Shown here: positions 1 to 8,970 of the stretch, piece after piece
Layout: every line of letters starts with the position of its first letter
Position numbering within the stretch: position 1 is the first letter of the stretch
The notes under the pieces: generated by a model
Told to the model about the DNA's origin: nothing
Seen by the model: only the letters and a program-made list of their open reading frames with translations
Databases searched by the model: none
Source: Deltaproteobacteria bacterium CG_4_9_14_3_um_filter_63_12
Lineage (GTDB): Bacteria > Myxococcota_A > Bradymonadia > UBA4248 > UM-FILTER-63-12
Direction: 5' to 3'
Length of the DNA: 34,639 nt
NCBI GenBank assembly: GCA_002789955.1
Contig: PFUG01000107.1
Location: 1 to 34,639, forward strand
Translations under genes and position numbers: made by a program

Positions 1-5
1 CCTCG

Positions 6-142
6 GGGGCCGAACATTCCCCAGCCCAAGGTGCAACCTTGGGCAACCGACGCCCGCCCGCGCGATCCCACAAGTGTACAAACTCCAGTCGGCCCTGAAG
101 GGGCCGCCCATTACAGCCCAACGTGAAACGTTGGGTGAACCG
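6..142. repeat. Two tandem divergent copies of a ~45-nt hairpin-bearing intergenic element
   Basis: Copy 1 'ggggccgaacattccccagcccaaggtgcaaccttgggcaaccg' and copy 2 'ggggccgcccattacagcccaacgtgaaacgttgggtgaaccg'. Stems gcccaaggt/accttgggc (24-32/36-44) and cccaacgt/acgttggg (117-124/128-135) differ by a compensatory G-C to C-G swap. Confidence 0.75.
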
Positions 143-235
143 CGCGTGAATGCCCGAACCCACGTCGTCGAACCGCGCGTGAATGCCCGAACCCACGTCG
201 TCGAACCGCGCGTGAATGCCCGAACCCACGTCGTC
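137..235. repeat. Direct tandem repeat, 3 perfect copies of a 33-bp unit (gaaccgcgcgtgaatgcccgaacccacgtcgtc)
   Basis: Identical units start at 137, 170 and 203, followed by a partial gaacc at 236. No spacers. Confidence 0.95.
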
Positions 236-261
236 GAACCGTCTCCAACCGCCTCCCCCCC

Positions 262-1800
262 TCACTCCCGAGACACCTTCTCCAGCGACCGCAGCCGCGC
301 GTTCGGCAGAATCTGGAACCCCGTCACACCCTTGCGCAGCACCGCGATGTTCTGCTCGTGCCACAAGGGGACGTAGGGCAGCTCGTCGGCGAGGAGCTTT
401 TGGGCCTCGGCATAGAAGGGCTTGCGCAGGTTGCGATCGGGCTCGCGGCGCCCCTGCTCGAGCACGGCGTCGAGGCGCGCGTTGGAGAAGGCGCCGCGGT
501 TGCGCCCGTCGCCTTGTGGGTTCTCGTACGGAACCATCGACGAATGGAAGGCGACGTAGAGCAGATCGGGCTCGATGGGGCTTGGCCACTGCAGGCTCGC
601 CAGCTCGAAGTTGCCCGCGTGAACTTGCGAGAAGAACATCCCGAACTCCATCGTCTCGACGCGGATTCCCACGCCCACCTCGCTCAACTGCGCGGCGATC
701 AGCTCGGCGATGGCCTTGCGAAACTTGCTCGCCGAGACCCTGAACGTCAGGTCGAAGCGGGTCTTGGGGCCATCGCCGTCGGGGTCCGGATAGCCTGCGG
801 CGTCCAGCAGCGCTCTTGCTGCGGCGGGATCGGTCGCGTAGCGCCGGACGTCCGGTTCGTAAGCCCAATGGGAGGGGGCGAGCATGCCCGTCGCCTTAGT
901 CGCCAAGCCGCGGAACTTGTAGTCGATGATCTCGTCGCGATCGATGGCCAGCGCGAAGGCCCGCCGCACGCGCACGTCGTCGAGCGGCCGCACGCGGGTG
1001 TTGAACATCAGGTAGGTGAACTTGATGGACTCCTCGCTCTCGACGGTCAGACCGTTATCGTCCTCGACGACGGGCAGCATGAGCGGCGTGACGTTGTTCA
1101 GGGCCAGGTCTGCGCTGCCTCCCAGCAGGGCGATGAGGCGCGCGTTGTCGTCGCGCACGACTTTGAAGACGAGGCGCGGCTCGTGGGCCGGGCCCAGCAC
1201 GTAGTCGTCAAAACGCTTCAGCACCACGAGCTGGTCGCCGCGCCGTTCCTGCAGGGCGTAGGCGCCGGCTCCGAGGGTCGCGACGCGGGTCTTGGCGTCG
1301 GGTCTGTTCTTGTCCACATCGCCCACCTCGCCACGCGAGACGATGCCCAGCTCGAGAGACATCAAGAAGGGCGCGAAGGGGGCCTCGAGGGTGAAGGTCA
1401 GCGTCAGCGCGTCGAGCACCTCGATGTGGTCGATGTGCTTCATCTCGTGCGGCGTGCTCTCGAAGGTGACCCGGACGTCGTCGGCGGTGAGCGGCGAGCC
1501 GTCGTGGAAGGTCAGCCCGGGTTTGAGTCTGACGCGGAACTCGGTGGCCGAGACCACCTCGATCGACTCGGCCAGAACCAGCTCAGGAGTGGAATCGACC
1601 GTGTCGTACGTCACCAAGCCGGCGAACACCAGCTTCGAGAGCTTGGTCCCGATATCGTCGGTTACAAAGCGCGGGTCGAGGGACTGCGGCGAGGACTCGA
1701 CGAGCACGACGAACCCCTCGGGGATCTGCTCGCCGGTGCAGCCCGCGAGCGCCCAGGCGCACAGCGCAATCACGAGCCCGTCACGCCCACACCACCGCAT
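262..1800 (-). CDS. ABC transporter substrate-binding lipoprotein (SBP_bac_5 / peptide-nickel family)
   Basis: MRWCGRDGLVIALCAWALAGC lipobox; 'SSPQSLDPRFVTDDIG...LVFAGLVTYD' and 'RVRRAFALAIDRDEIIDYKFRGLATKATGMLAPSHWAY' typical of SBP_bac_5. The ORF call extends upstream; start chosen at the lipoprotein signal. Confidence 0.9.
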   Translation of the reverse strand: MRWCGRDGLVIALCAWALAGCTGEQIPEGFVVLVESSPQSLDPRFVTDDIGTKLSKLVFAGLVTYDTVDSTPELVLAESIEVVSATEFRVRLKPGLTFHDGSPLTADDVRVTFESTPHEMKHIDHIEVLDALTLTFTLEAPFAPFLMSLELGIVSRGEVGDVDKNRPDAKTRVATLGAGAYALQERRGDQLVVLKRFDDYVLGPAHEPRLVFKVVRDDNARLIALLGGSADLALNNVTPLMLPVVEDDNGLTVESEESIKFTYLMFNTRVRPLDDVRVRRAFALAIDRDEIIDYKFRGLATKATGMLAPSHWAYEPDVRRYATDPAAARALLDAAGYPDPDGDGPKTRFDLTFRVSASKFRKAIAELIAAQLSEVGVGIRVETMEFGMFFSQVHAGNFELASLQWPSPIEPDLLYVAFHSSMVPYENPQGDGRNRGAFSNARLDAVLEQGRREPDRNLRKPFYAEAQKLLADELPYVPLWHEQNIAVLRKGVTGFQILPNARLRSLEKVSRE

Positions 1801-1859
1801 CAGAGCCACCCACAGCACGCCCGAGCCCACAAGAATCAAAGGCGAGGGCCAAGAGAGGT

Positions 1860-2270
1860 CTAGGAGAAGTCTTGCTTCTGGCGAAGCTCCACGTCCAGCT
1901 CGTCGGGAAGAAAGTCGAGCCGAGGGGTCCAGGCGAGGGTCAGGTTGGACATCAGCGCCCCGCGCTCCTCGACCCAGACCACGACCGTGTCGAGCAAGTC
2001 GCCGATGCGTTTGGCGAGGTGCCAACGGCCTTCCTGCGACTCGGCGTTGTCGTTGGAGCCCATGACCGCGGTCATGAGCCACTCTTCCTTGGACCAAATC
2101 TCGCCGACCGAGCTCATGACGAAGGGAGAGGTGCCACGTTGTGGGTGAAAGCGGAAGGAGATGTTGCATTTGAAGACGAGCTCGCCGGAATCCTCGAACT
2201 GCAGCGGCAGCACGAGCTCCCCGACGACGTGGTTTGGTTGTCCAACGAACATCACGGTCTGCTCACCCAT
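1860..2270 (-). CDS. Hypothetical protein (~136 aa)
   Basis: MGEQTVMFVGQPNHVVGELVLPLQFEDSGEL...; GAGG upstream of this ATG. Alternative starts at 2276/2282. Family not recognised. Confidence 0.6.
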   Translation of the reverse strand: MGEQTVMFVGQPNHVVGELVLPLQFEDSGELVFKCNISFRFHPQRGTSPFVMSSVGEIWSKEEWLMTAVMGSNDNAESQEGRWHLAKRIGDLLDTVVVWVEERGALMSNLTLAWTPRLDFLPDELDVELRQKQDFS

Positions 2271-2564
2271 GGTCATCCTCAAATTGGCGATAGTTGACAG
2301 AGACTAGCGTTTCGCTCAGCGGCCAAGTTGATCGTGCCCACATGTGTGCAGGCGCGAGCTTCGGGGACTCTCTCACACTTGCCGGACCGGGACAATGAAC
2401 GGATGCAACCTCCGAGAAGCCCGTTCGGAGCGGGGTGAGCGCAGGGTTCTTGTGAGTCGGTCCTCGGCGCAGTCCGAGAATCACCGTTGGCGCTTTCCAC
2501 TTTCCCGCAGTGGGCGAAGTAAGGTAGAGAACAGCTCCAGAACCTGTCAGATGGGAGCCTCTCG

Positions 2565-4433
2565 ATGTCCAAGACCCCAAGATTCGACGAATCTCGCTCG
2601 ACCCAGCCAGCTTCGCTGTCCCGTGAACCCCAGCTTTGGCGAGGGTTTGGCCGCTCGTCGGCCGTGTTCAGGGCCGCGCTGGTCGCGTTGTTGGCGGCGG
2701 CGTTCGCAGCGGCGGGCTGCGGCGAAGACGAGCCCGGCGAGGGGGTTTCTTCAGACGGTGAGCTCGATTCGGTGCTGCCCAACGGTAAGGCCGACAGCCC
2801 TTACAGCGACTGCCAGCTCGACGCCGTCTTGCTCCTCGTCAACGACCCGAAGGTCGACGCGGACGTGCTCAAGGCCGCAGGGGTCCACAGCCGCGCGGTG
2901 CGCAACCTCATGGACCGCAGAGCGGGCAAAGACCTCGTCGCTGGCACCGAAGACGACACCTTCTTCGCCGACCTCGAGGCCGTGGACGCGGTGCCCTACG
3001 TGGGCGCGGCGGCCCTCTCGCAGCTCATCGCCGCCGCCGGCGAGGGCTGCGTCGGACAGGTCTACCCGGACTACGAGACGATCTTCTCGCCGCAGCCCTA
3101 CGAGGTCAGCCATCTGGCCAAAGCGCGGGAGCTCATCGAGGGCGCCAAGCACAGCGTCGACATCGCGATGTACAGCTTCAGCGACGCCAAGATCCGCTCG
3201 GCGCTGGGGGACGCGGTGGCCCGCGGCGTCAAGGTGCGCTTCCTCTTCGACACCGCCAACGAAGACCGCAAGAATCCGGCCGGGACGGGCTCGGCGGCCC
3301 TCGAGGCCGTCGGCGTCGACGTCCGCTACGTGAACAAGATCATGCACCACAAGTTCCTCATCGTCGACGGCCCCCAAGAGAGCCCGATGCAGGCGCTCAC
3401 CGCGACACTGCTGAGCGGCAGCGGCAATTGGTCCAACTCGGCCGGGACCCGATACGACGAGAACACCACACGCGTCAGCGGTTCGCCGGAGTTGCTCCTA
3501 AGATTCCAGGCCGAGTTCAATCGCCTCTGGAAGAACTCCCGAGACTTCGTCAGCGCGCCGCTGGTCAGCTTCGAGACGATGCCCATCGATCCGACGCGGA
3601 TTTTGGACGACCCGAAGGTCGACGCGAAGTTCACCTCGGCGAACTTCACGACCTACGTCTCCTCGCGCAACGGACCGACGTTCACCGTCGAGGCAGGGCG
3701 CGACGAGATCGCCGACAAGCTCGTCGAGCTCATCGATGGCGCCGAGGTCTCCATCGAGCTCGCCTCGGGGCACCTGCGCTCCCGCAAGGTCTCCGAGGCG
3801 CTGCTGCGCAAGCGCGTCGAGCGAAAAGACCTGCCCATCCGCATCTATCTCGACGGCCAGGAGTACATTTCGGAGGGGACACAGGCCGTCCAGGAAGCCG
3901 AGCTCGCCGACTGCCTCGTCGACGCCCAGACCGAAAAGCAGAACCAAGACTGCTTGGACAAGGGCTACCTCTACTCGTTCGAGATGCAGCGCGCTGGCAT
4001 CGAGCTGCGCTTCAAGCACTATGCGTATCGCTGGCACTACGCCTACGCGCCGCAGATGCACGACAAGTTCCTGATTGTCGACCATAAGGTCGTGGCCTCC
4101 GGCAGCTACAACCTCTCGGACAACGCTGAACACGGCACGATGGAGAACAGCATCCTCTACGACGCCTCCCGTTTCCCGGTCTTGGTCGAGGGCTTCGTCG
4201 AAAACTTCGATTCCATGTGGGAGCTCGCGCGCGCCGATGAGACCTACGAGAAGCTCATGGCCGAGATCGAGACGGGTACTGGCCCAATCCCCATCGTCTA
4301 TGACGCCATGTCGTTGACTTGGGCGCAGGTGACGGCCCTCAAAGAGGCGCTCCGCGACCATTGCTCCGACCTCGAATCCGACGCGTTTCGAACCTCACCC
4401 GAGAAGCACTACACCTGCACTCGAGTGCCGTAA
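2565..4433 (+). CDS. Exported lipoprotein with helix-hairpin-helix-like segment and two phospholipase D (HKD) motifs
   Basis: Lipobox-like LLAAAFAAAGC; 'EAVDAVPYVGAAALSQLIAAA' HhH-like; HxKx4D motifs in 'MHHKFLIVDGP' and 'MHDKFLIVDHKVVASGSYNLS'. Confidence 0.9.
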   Translation: MSKTPRFDESRSTQPASLSREPQLWRGFGRSSAVFRAALVALLAAAFAAAGCGEDEPGEGVSSDGELDSVLPNGKADSPYSDCQLDAVLLLVNDPKVDADVLKAAGVHSRAVRNLMDRRAGKDLVAGTEDDTFFADLEAVDAVPYVGAAALSQLIAAAGEGCVGQVYPDYETIFSPQPYEVSHLAKARELIEGAKHSVDIAMYSFSDAKIRSALGDAVARGVKVRFLFDTANEDRKNPAGTGSAALEAVGVDVRYVNKIMHHKFLIVDGPQESPMQALTATLLSGSGNWSNSAGTRYDENTTRVSGSPELLLRFQAEFNRLWKNSRDFVSAPLVSFETMPIDPTRILDDPKVDAKFTSANFTTYVSSRNGPTFTVEAGRDEIADKLVELIDGAEVSIELASGHLRSRKVSEALLRKRVERKDLPIRIYLDGQEYISEGTQAVQEAELADCLVDAQTEKQNQDCLDKGYLYSFEMQRAGIELRFKHYAYRWHYAYAPQMHDKFLIVDHKVVASGSYNLSDNAEHGTMENSILYDASRFPVLVEGFVENFDSMWELARADETYEKLMAEIETGTGPIPIVYDAMSLTWAQVTALKEALRDHCSDLESDAFRTSPEKHYTCTRVP

Positions 4434-4560
4434 CGCCGCCCATCGTCACCGCCCATCGGCACGGCGCGACGGGTGTTCGCCACCCTTACCGCTCCAGAAC
4501 CCCCAAGCGTCGACAGCACCGCGTCAGATTGGCTGCGGAGCTGTCTTTTAGGAGTGAATC

Positions 4561-5085
4561 ATGAAGTTAACCCAGAAGATGCAAGATGCGCTGAACCATC
4601 AGCTCAACTGCGAGATGATGTCGTCGTACCTCTACCTCGGCATGTCCAATCGCCTCATCGAGCTCAACTTTGTCGGGGCGAGCCAGTGGATGCGGATGCA
4701 GGCAGAGGAGGAGCTGGTTCATGCGATGAAGCTGTACAGCTACCTGCAAGACCGCGGCGGCCGGGTGAAGTTGGCTAACCTCGAGGCCACGCAAGAGGCC
4801 GGGCATTGGAACGACATGGTCAGCGTCTTCAAGGCCGCGCTGGCCCATGAGGAGCTCATCTCGACGAACTTCTACGAGATGGTCGACCTCGCCTTGGCCG
4901 AGCGCGACCACGCCACGAACAACTTGCTGCAGTGGTTTGTGGCCGAGCAAGTCGAGGAGGAGGCGACGTTGGTGACCCTCATCCAGAAGCTCGAGCTCGT
5001 TGGAACCAGCGGGCCTGGGCTCTTTTTGCTGGACCAGGAGCTGGCGACGCGAGTCTCCATCGTCACCATTCAAACCGCTCCCTAA
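4561..5085 (+). CDS. Ferritin
   Basis: MKLTQKMQDALNHQLNCEMMSSYLYLGMSNRL...AEEELVHAMKLYSYLQDRGG...FVAEQVEEEATL; AGGAG RBS upstream. Confidence 0.93.
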   Translation: MKLTQKMQDALNHQLNCEMMSSYLYLGMSNRLIELNFVGASQWMRMQAEEELVHAMKLYSYLQDRGGRVKLANLEATQEAGHWNDMVSVFKAALAHEELISTNFYEMVDLALAERDHATNNLLQWFVAEQVEEEATLVTLIQKLELVGTSGPGLFLLDQELATRVSIVTIQTAP

Positions 5086-5351
5086 GTGGCTCAGCTTCAC
5101 TCGCTTCGGGGAGTTCGCTGCGTCGGGCGCCGTTTGGGCGACGCACCTCACCTGCAGAAGCAGGCCAGCTCGGCAAGATCTGGATTGCGGCGAGCGCTCG
5201 CAACAGTTATGCTCTTGGCCGCGTCGAAACGGCGCACTTTGCCTTCGTCCTAGGAGGGCACGAGGAATGAGACAACAGCTGGTCAAGATCGCGCGTACGG
5301 ACGCGAGCTGGCTCGCCTCGAGCCCGCTCTGTTCCGACTGGCGCGCGAAAT

Positions 5352-5370
5352 CCGCTCGCTGAGCGAGCGG
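5352..5370. promoter_or_regulatory. Perfect inverted repeat ccgctcgct-g-agcgagcgg upstream of the DUF507 gene
   Basis: 9-bp arms, 1-nt centre, 27 bp before the ATG at 5398. Confidence 0.4.
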
Positions 5371-5397
5371 CGCGGAAGCGTCGCAGAAGGATTTGCC

Positions 5398-5919
5398 ATG
5401 AAACTCTACAGCAGCAAAATCAAACCCATCGCTCAGGAGATGACCCGCGCGCTCATCAACCAGGAAGCCATCGAGGTCGACGACGGCAAGGCAGCGGAGG
5501 TCGAGCTGGACATCGAGTCCACCCTCAAGGAGTACCTGCGCTTCGACCGTGAAATCAACGACGAGGCGCGCGCCTTGGTCGAGAAGCGAGGGCTGGACTA
5601 CAGCGCCTTCGGACGGACCAAGCGAGACCTCGCCAAGCGAGAGAACTTCGGCATCGGAGAAGACGCCCTCGCCTGGATCATGGACCAGCTGATCGAGCTG
5701 CTGCTCTACACCCCGCACGTCGAGGAGGTGTACTTCGAAGACAATAAGCTGCGCTTGGTCATCCGACCGATCCTGCGCAAGCACATGGAAGTTGACGAGG
5801 ATCTCGACGAAGAGGTGCGCAAGCGCATCAAGAACTTGAGCGAAGGCAGCACCTCCTGGGACATCAAGTACGAGCAGGTGATGAAAGACATGAAGCGGCG
5901 CAAGGGTCTGGAAGACTAG
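5398..5919 (+). CDS. DUF507 family protein
   Basis: MKLYSSKIKPIAQEMTRALINQEAIEV...DREINDEARALVEKRG...WDIKYEQVMKDMKRRKGL resembles DUF507 proteins. Confidence 0.85.
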   Translation: MKLYSSKIKPIAQEMTRALINQEAIEVDDGKAAEVELDIESTLKEYLRFDREINDEARALVEKRGLDYSAFGRTKRDLAKRENFGIGEDALAWIMDQLIELLLYTPHVEEVYFEDNKLRLVIRPILRKHMEVDEDLDEEVRKRIKNLSEGSTSWDIKYEQVMKDMKRRKGLED

Positions 5920-5946
5920 ACAGGTCGCTTTGCGTGAGGGAGCCAA

Positions 5947-5988
5947 GAAACGACGAAGGGCGCAGCATGCTGGGCCCTTCGTCGTTTC
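5947..5988. terminator. Bidirectional terminator-like hairpin between convergent genes
   Basis: 15-bp perfect stem gaaacgacgaagggc/gcccttcgtcgtttc, 12-nt loop. Confidence 0.7.
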
Positions 5989-6001
5989 CAGGGATTGTCG
6001 T

Positions 6002-8815
6002 TCAACGCCGCCGCCGCGTTGCCCACAGCCCCAGCAGCAGCCCGGACAGCGCGCTCAGCAAACCCTTGGACAACGGGCGTTTCGCGGCGCTGACGGCGCA
6101 TGAGCAGCCGTCCTCCTTGTTCTTGGGCGGCACCGACGCGTCGGGCCCGATGTCGGCGACCTCCACCGCCTCCGCCGCGCCTTCGACGGGGACCTCGGCG
6201 AGGTCCATGGGGTCCTCGACGACCCCCTCCGCGACGTCGGGCTCGGCCTCGAGCTCCTCCGGCGCCAGCTCAGGCTCAGGCTCGAGTTCTGGCTCGGATG
6301 GCGCCACGCAGACTCCTTCGGAAGCCAAGGCGGGAGCGAGCAGCTCGGCGGCGAGCGCGGCGATCAGGTCATGGCGCTGTTGCGCGTCGGCGATGGCCTC
6401 CAGCGGGAAGCCAGCGGTGATGATGTCTCTCCCCACCGCTCGAACGGCCGCCGCGCCTCCGTTGTCGTAGGTCAGCACAACCTCGCCACCAGGGGCCACA
6501 TCTAGAAGATCGGGGTATTCGACGCAGACGGCGTCCGCGGAGCAATCCCCGAACACGAGCGAGGAGTCCAACGCGTAGCGTGAGGCGTCGACGACGGTCG
6601 AGCCCGCGTCGTCGTTGAGGTAGCGGGCGCCGAGGACGCCCTCGAAGAAGGCCTTCTCCTCGACCGTGCCTCGCTCGACGAGGTGCCAACCGAGCTCGGC
6701 GCCGCTGATGACCAGCGGAGTGCCACTGGCCGTGAGGAGGTCGATGGCCTGGCGCTGGCTTGGGTCCACGCTCAGGCGACGCGTCGAGGTCTCGCTGGTC
6801 GCCCAGACGACGAGGTCGTAGTGGGCCCACAACACGGCCTCCTCGACGGCCTCGTCGAGGGCGGTGTCGAAGCCGGCGCCGGCGAGGGCGTCGGTCAGGG
6901 CGGGGCCGTAGATGCGGGTGTAGCTGCGTTGGTTGACGGGATCGGCCTCGAGTTGGCTCTCTCGGTCGACGCCATCGACATAGAGGAGGCGTGCACCGCC
7001 CAAGCTCGGGCGTTTCCCGCCGACGATGGCGCTGTCGAGGCTCTCGCCGCCGTCGTTCGCCGCGCTGACCTTGACGTAGAGCGTGTCGCAGTCGGCCAGG
7101 GGCAAGACCACCTCGGTGGCACCTTCGACGACGACGGGCACCGGCGAGAAGAGTACGCCGTCCGCGGAGAGATAGACGTTGAAGCGGGTAGGGCTGGCCT
7201 GAGTCGCCAGAGGATCCTCTACGGCGCGCCAGCGCACGTGCAGCCCTTCGACCGTGGTCGTGGCGCTGACGTGCGTCGGAGAGAGCGGTGGGAGCGGGGC
7301 GTTCGGGCCGTTGAGGGCACGGATCAAGCCGACGAGCAGGCCGCGTGCCACGTCCTGGCGATACTCGAGGGTGCGGAGCAGCGAGGCGTCGTAGGCGGTG
7401 TCGTGGTAGGCGACCTCCATGAGGGCGGCGGGGACGCTCACGGGGGGGCTGATGTTGTGGGTGTTGACGTCCTCGTACCAAGCGTTGCGGATGGCCCTCA
7501 GCTCGCCGAAGTTTGCGCCGATGACGCCATGGTCGGTCCAGGCGGGATCCCAGTTGGCGCGAACCCGCGCGACGACTTCGTTTTGCAGTGAGTTGGCCAG
7601 CTCCATTGTCCCAGGCGGCAGGTTGGTCTGCGCGAAGTTGGCCGGCCAGGCCGACTGGGCGACCCACATTTCCGGGTACCAGACCCAGGTCGAGGTGCCG
7701 GAGCTGGTGCAGCAGTTGGTGTGCAGCGCCAAGTAGACGTCGGCGTGCCGATAGAGGGCGTAGAGCGGTCGCGCGGACACGTCGTTGACCAACAGCCAGG
7801 TGGGGGCGCCCAACCAGGTCAGAAACGTCTCCGCAGACTCCTGCCAGCGTGGCAATCCAGAGGGGGTACCGGCGGAGCTCTCGAGCTCACCCATGCCGCC
7901 GCCCACGCGAATCGCATCGGCGATGATGACGCGGTCGGTCGGGGTGCCCTCGTTGGAGAGAGTCACTTGATAGTTGACGCCAGCCTCGAAGGGGAAGACG
8001 CCGAGATGCCGCCAAAAATCGGAGGGTTCGCCGGGCGTGTCGGAGGCCGGCGGGATGTTTGGGTAGACCGAGGCGGCGAAGGTTTCAACGAGCGTGTCGT
8101 CCTGCGGCAGGGTGCCGACGGTGGCGCCGCCGAGGTGGCTGACGGTGATTTTAGCCGCCGCAGAGCGATTTGTTCCAGACAGGAAGTAGAGGTAGATTGG
8201 GTAGTTTCCGCTCTTGCTGACACTGAACGTCCAGGTCGCGGTGGCGGTCTCGGTGTCGGAGCCATAGGCGTAGCGATAGGTGCCGCCAAATCCGGCCGCG
8301 CCGCCTGCGCTCCAGGCGCCGGTCTCGGCGTATGGCGCGGCGGGCCCGTCATTGTCGACGACCACGGAGACGTCGGCGAAGGAGCGTTCGCGAATGGGGA
8401 CGATCTCGCCGCCAGCCCTTTCGAGCATGGGCAGCAGGAATTCGATGGCCCACTGAGAGGTGTGGATGTCCTCGCGAAGCCCCTGCGTGATGCCCCGCTG
8501 AAAGTCCCAAACGCCGCCGCTGGTCTGGATGCCGTGGCCTGGGCTCATGGCGATGCGTTTGCCGGCCAGGGCGCCAGGCCTGTGGGGGCTGAGGCTCGTG
8601 AGGTGCGCGGGCGCTTGGAATTTGGCGTAGCGGTGGTAGGCCAGGGCGGCGCGCTGCAGGATCTCGGCGGAGACCTCCATGCCAACGGCTTCCTGAGGCT
8701 TTGGGGTGCCCGTCACGGCCGGAGGCGGCTCGGTCGGGGGCTCGGCCAGCACAGGGCCGCCCAGAGTGAGCGCCAGCGAGAGAATTGCGAGACGAACGAG
8801 GTGTTTGGGTGCCAT
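6002..8815 (-). CDS. N-acetylmuramoyl-L-alanine amidase (Amidase_3-like) with inserted golvesin/CBM-like beta domain, FN3-like region and MYXO-CTERM-like C-terminus
   Basis: Signal peptide MAPKHLVRLAILSLALTLGGPVLA; 'IAMSPGHG', 'LREDIHTSQ', 'ADVYLALHTN', 'ALMEVAYHDT' (ligand motifs); C-term 'GCSCAVSAAKRPLSKGLLSALSGLLLGLWATRRRR'. Confidence 0.85.
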   Translation of the reverse strand: MAPKHLVRLAILSLALTLGGPVLAEPPTEPPPAVTGTPKPQEAVGMEVSAEILQRAALAYHRYAKFQAPAHLTSLSPHRPGALAGKRIAMSPGHGIQTSGGVWDFQRGITQGLREDIHTSQWAIEFLLPMLERAGGEIVPIRERSFADVSVVVDNDGPAAPYAETGAWSAGGAAGFGGTYRYAYGSDTETATATWTFSVSKSGNYPIYLYFLSGTNRSAAAKITVSHLGGATVGTLPQDDTLVETFAASVYPNIPPASDTPGEPSDFWRHLGVFPFEAGVNYQVTLSNEGTPTDRVIIADAIRVGGGMGELESSAGTPSGLPRWQESAETFLTWLGAPTWLLVNDVSARPLYALYRHADVYLALHTNCCTSSGTSTWVWYPEMWVAQSAWPANFAQTNLPPGTMELANSLQNEVVARVRANWDPAWTDHGVIGANFGELRAIRNAWYEDVNTHNISPPVSVPAALMEVAYHDTAYDASLLRTLEYRQDVARGLLVGLIRALNGPNAPLPPLSPTHVSATTTVEGLHVRWRAVEDPLATQASPTRFNVYLSADGVLFSPVPVVVEGATEVVLPLADCDTLYVKVSAANDGGESLDSAIVGGKRPSLGGARLLYVDGVDRESQLEADPVNQRSYTRIYGPALTDALAGAGFDTALDEAVEEAVLWAHYDLVVWATSETSTRRLSVDPSQRQAIDLLTASGTPLVISGAELGWHLVERGTVEEKAFFEGVLGARYLNDDAGSTVVDASRYALDSSLVFGDCSADAVCVEYPDLLDVAPGGEVVLTYDNGGAAAVRAVGRDIITAGFPLEAIADAQQRHDLIAALAAELLAPALASEGVCVAPSEPELEPEPELAPEELEAEPDVAEGVVEDPMDLAEVPVEGAAEAVEVADIGPDASVPPKNKEDGCSCAVSAAKRPLSKGLLSALSGLLLGLWATRRRR

Positions 8816-8917
8816 TTCTAGACCTTCGTCGAGGCGGAAACGAAGAAGCAGAGGGTAGTAAAACTGCGACGTCGTAGGACAAAGAATCGGCTTCATGTGG
8901 AACTGAAGCAAAAACGA

Positions 8918-8949
8918 AAGCGGGTCCTGCCCGAAGGCTGGACCCGCTT
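8918..8949 (-). terminator. Intrinsic terminator downstream of the HEAT-type lipoprotein gene
   Basis: 10-bp stem aagcgggtcc/ggacccgctt; read on minus strand it is followed by TCGTTTTTGC. Confidence 0.75.
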
Positions 8950-8970
8950 GGTCGTGAAGCGAGAGAGCGC

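Noticed and set aside
137-241. Possible CRISPR array
   Set aside because: The 33-bp units are directly contiguous with no spacers, so this is a simple tandem repeat. No cas genes are seen.
74-376. 100-aa ORF with EPRVNARTHVV repeats
   Set aside because: Translation of the non-coding tandem repeat (33 bp = 11 codons), overlapping the antisense end of the SBP gene.
358-1863. 501-aa plus-strand ORF
   Set aside because: Antisense shadow of the SBP lipoprotein gene; no recognisable domain, composition typical of GC-rich shadow ORFs.
4567-5946. 459-aa minus-strand ORF
   Set aside because: Shadow ORF antisense to ferritin and DUF507, both of which have clear family sequence and RBS.
7721-8821. 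366-aa plus-strand ORF
   Set aside because: Antisense shadow of the amidase gene.
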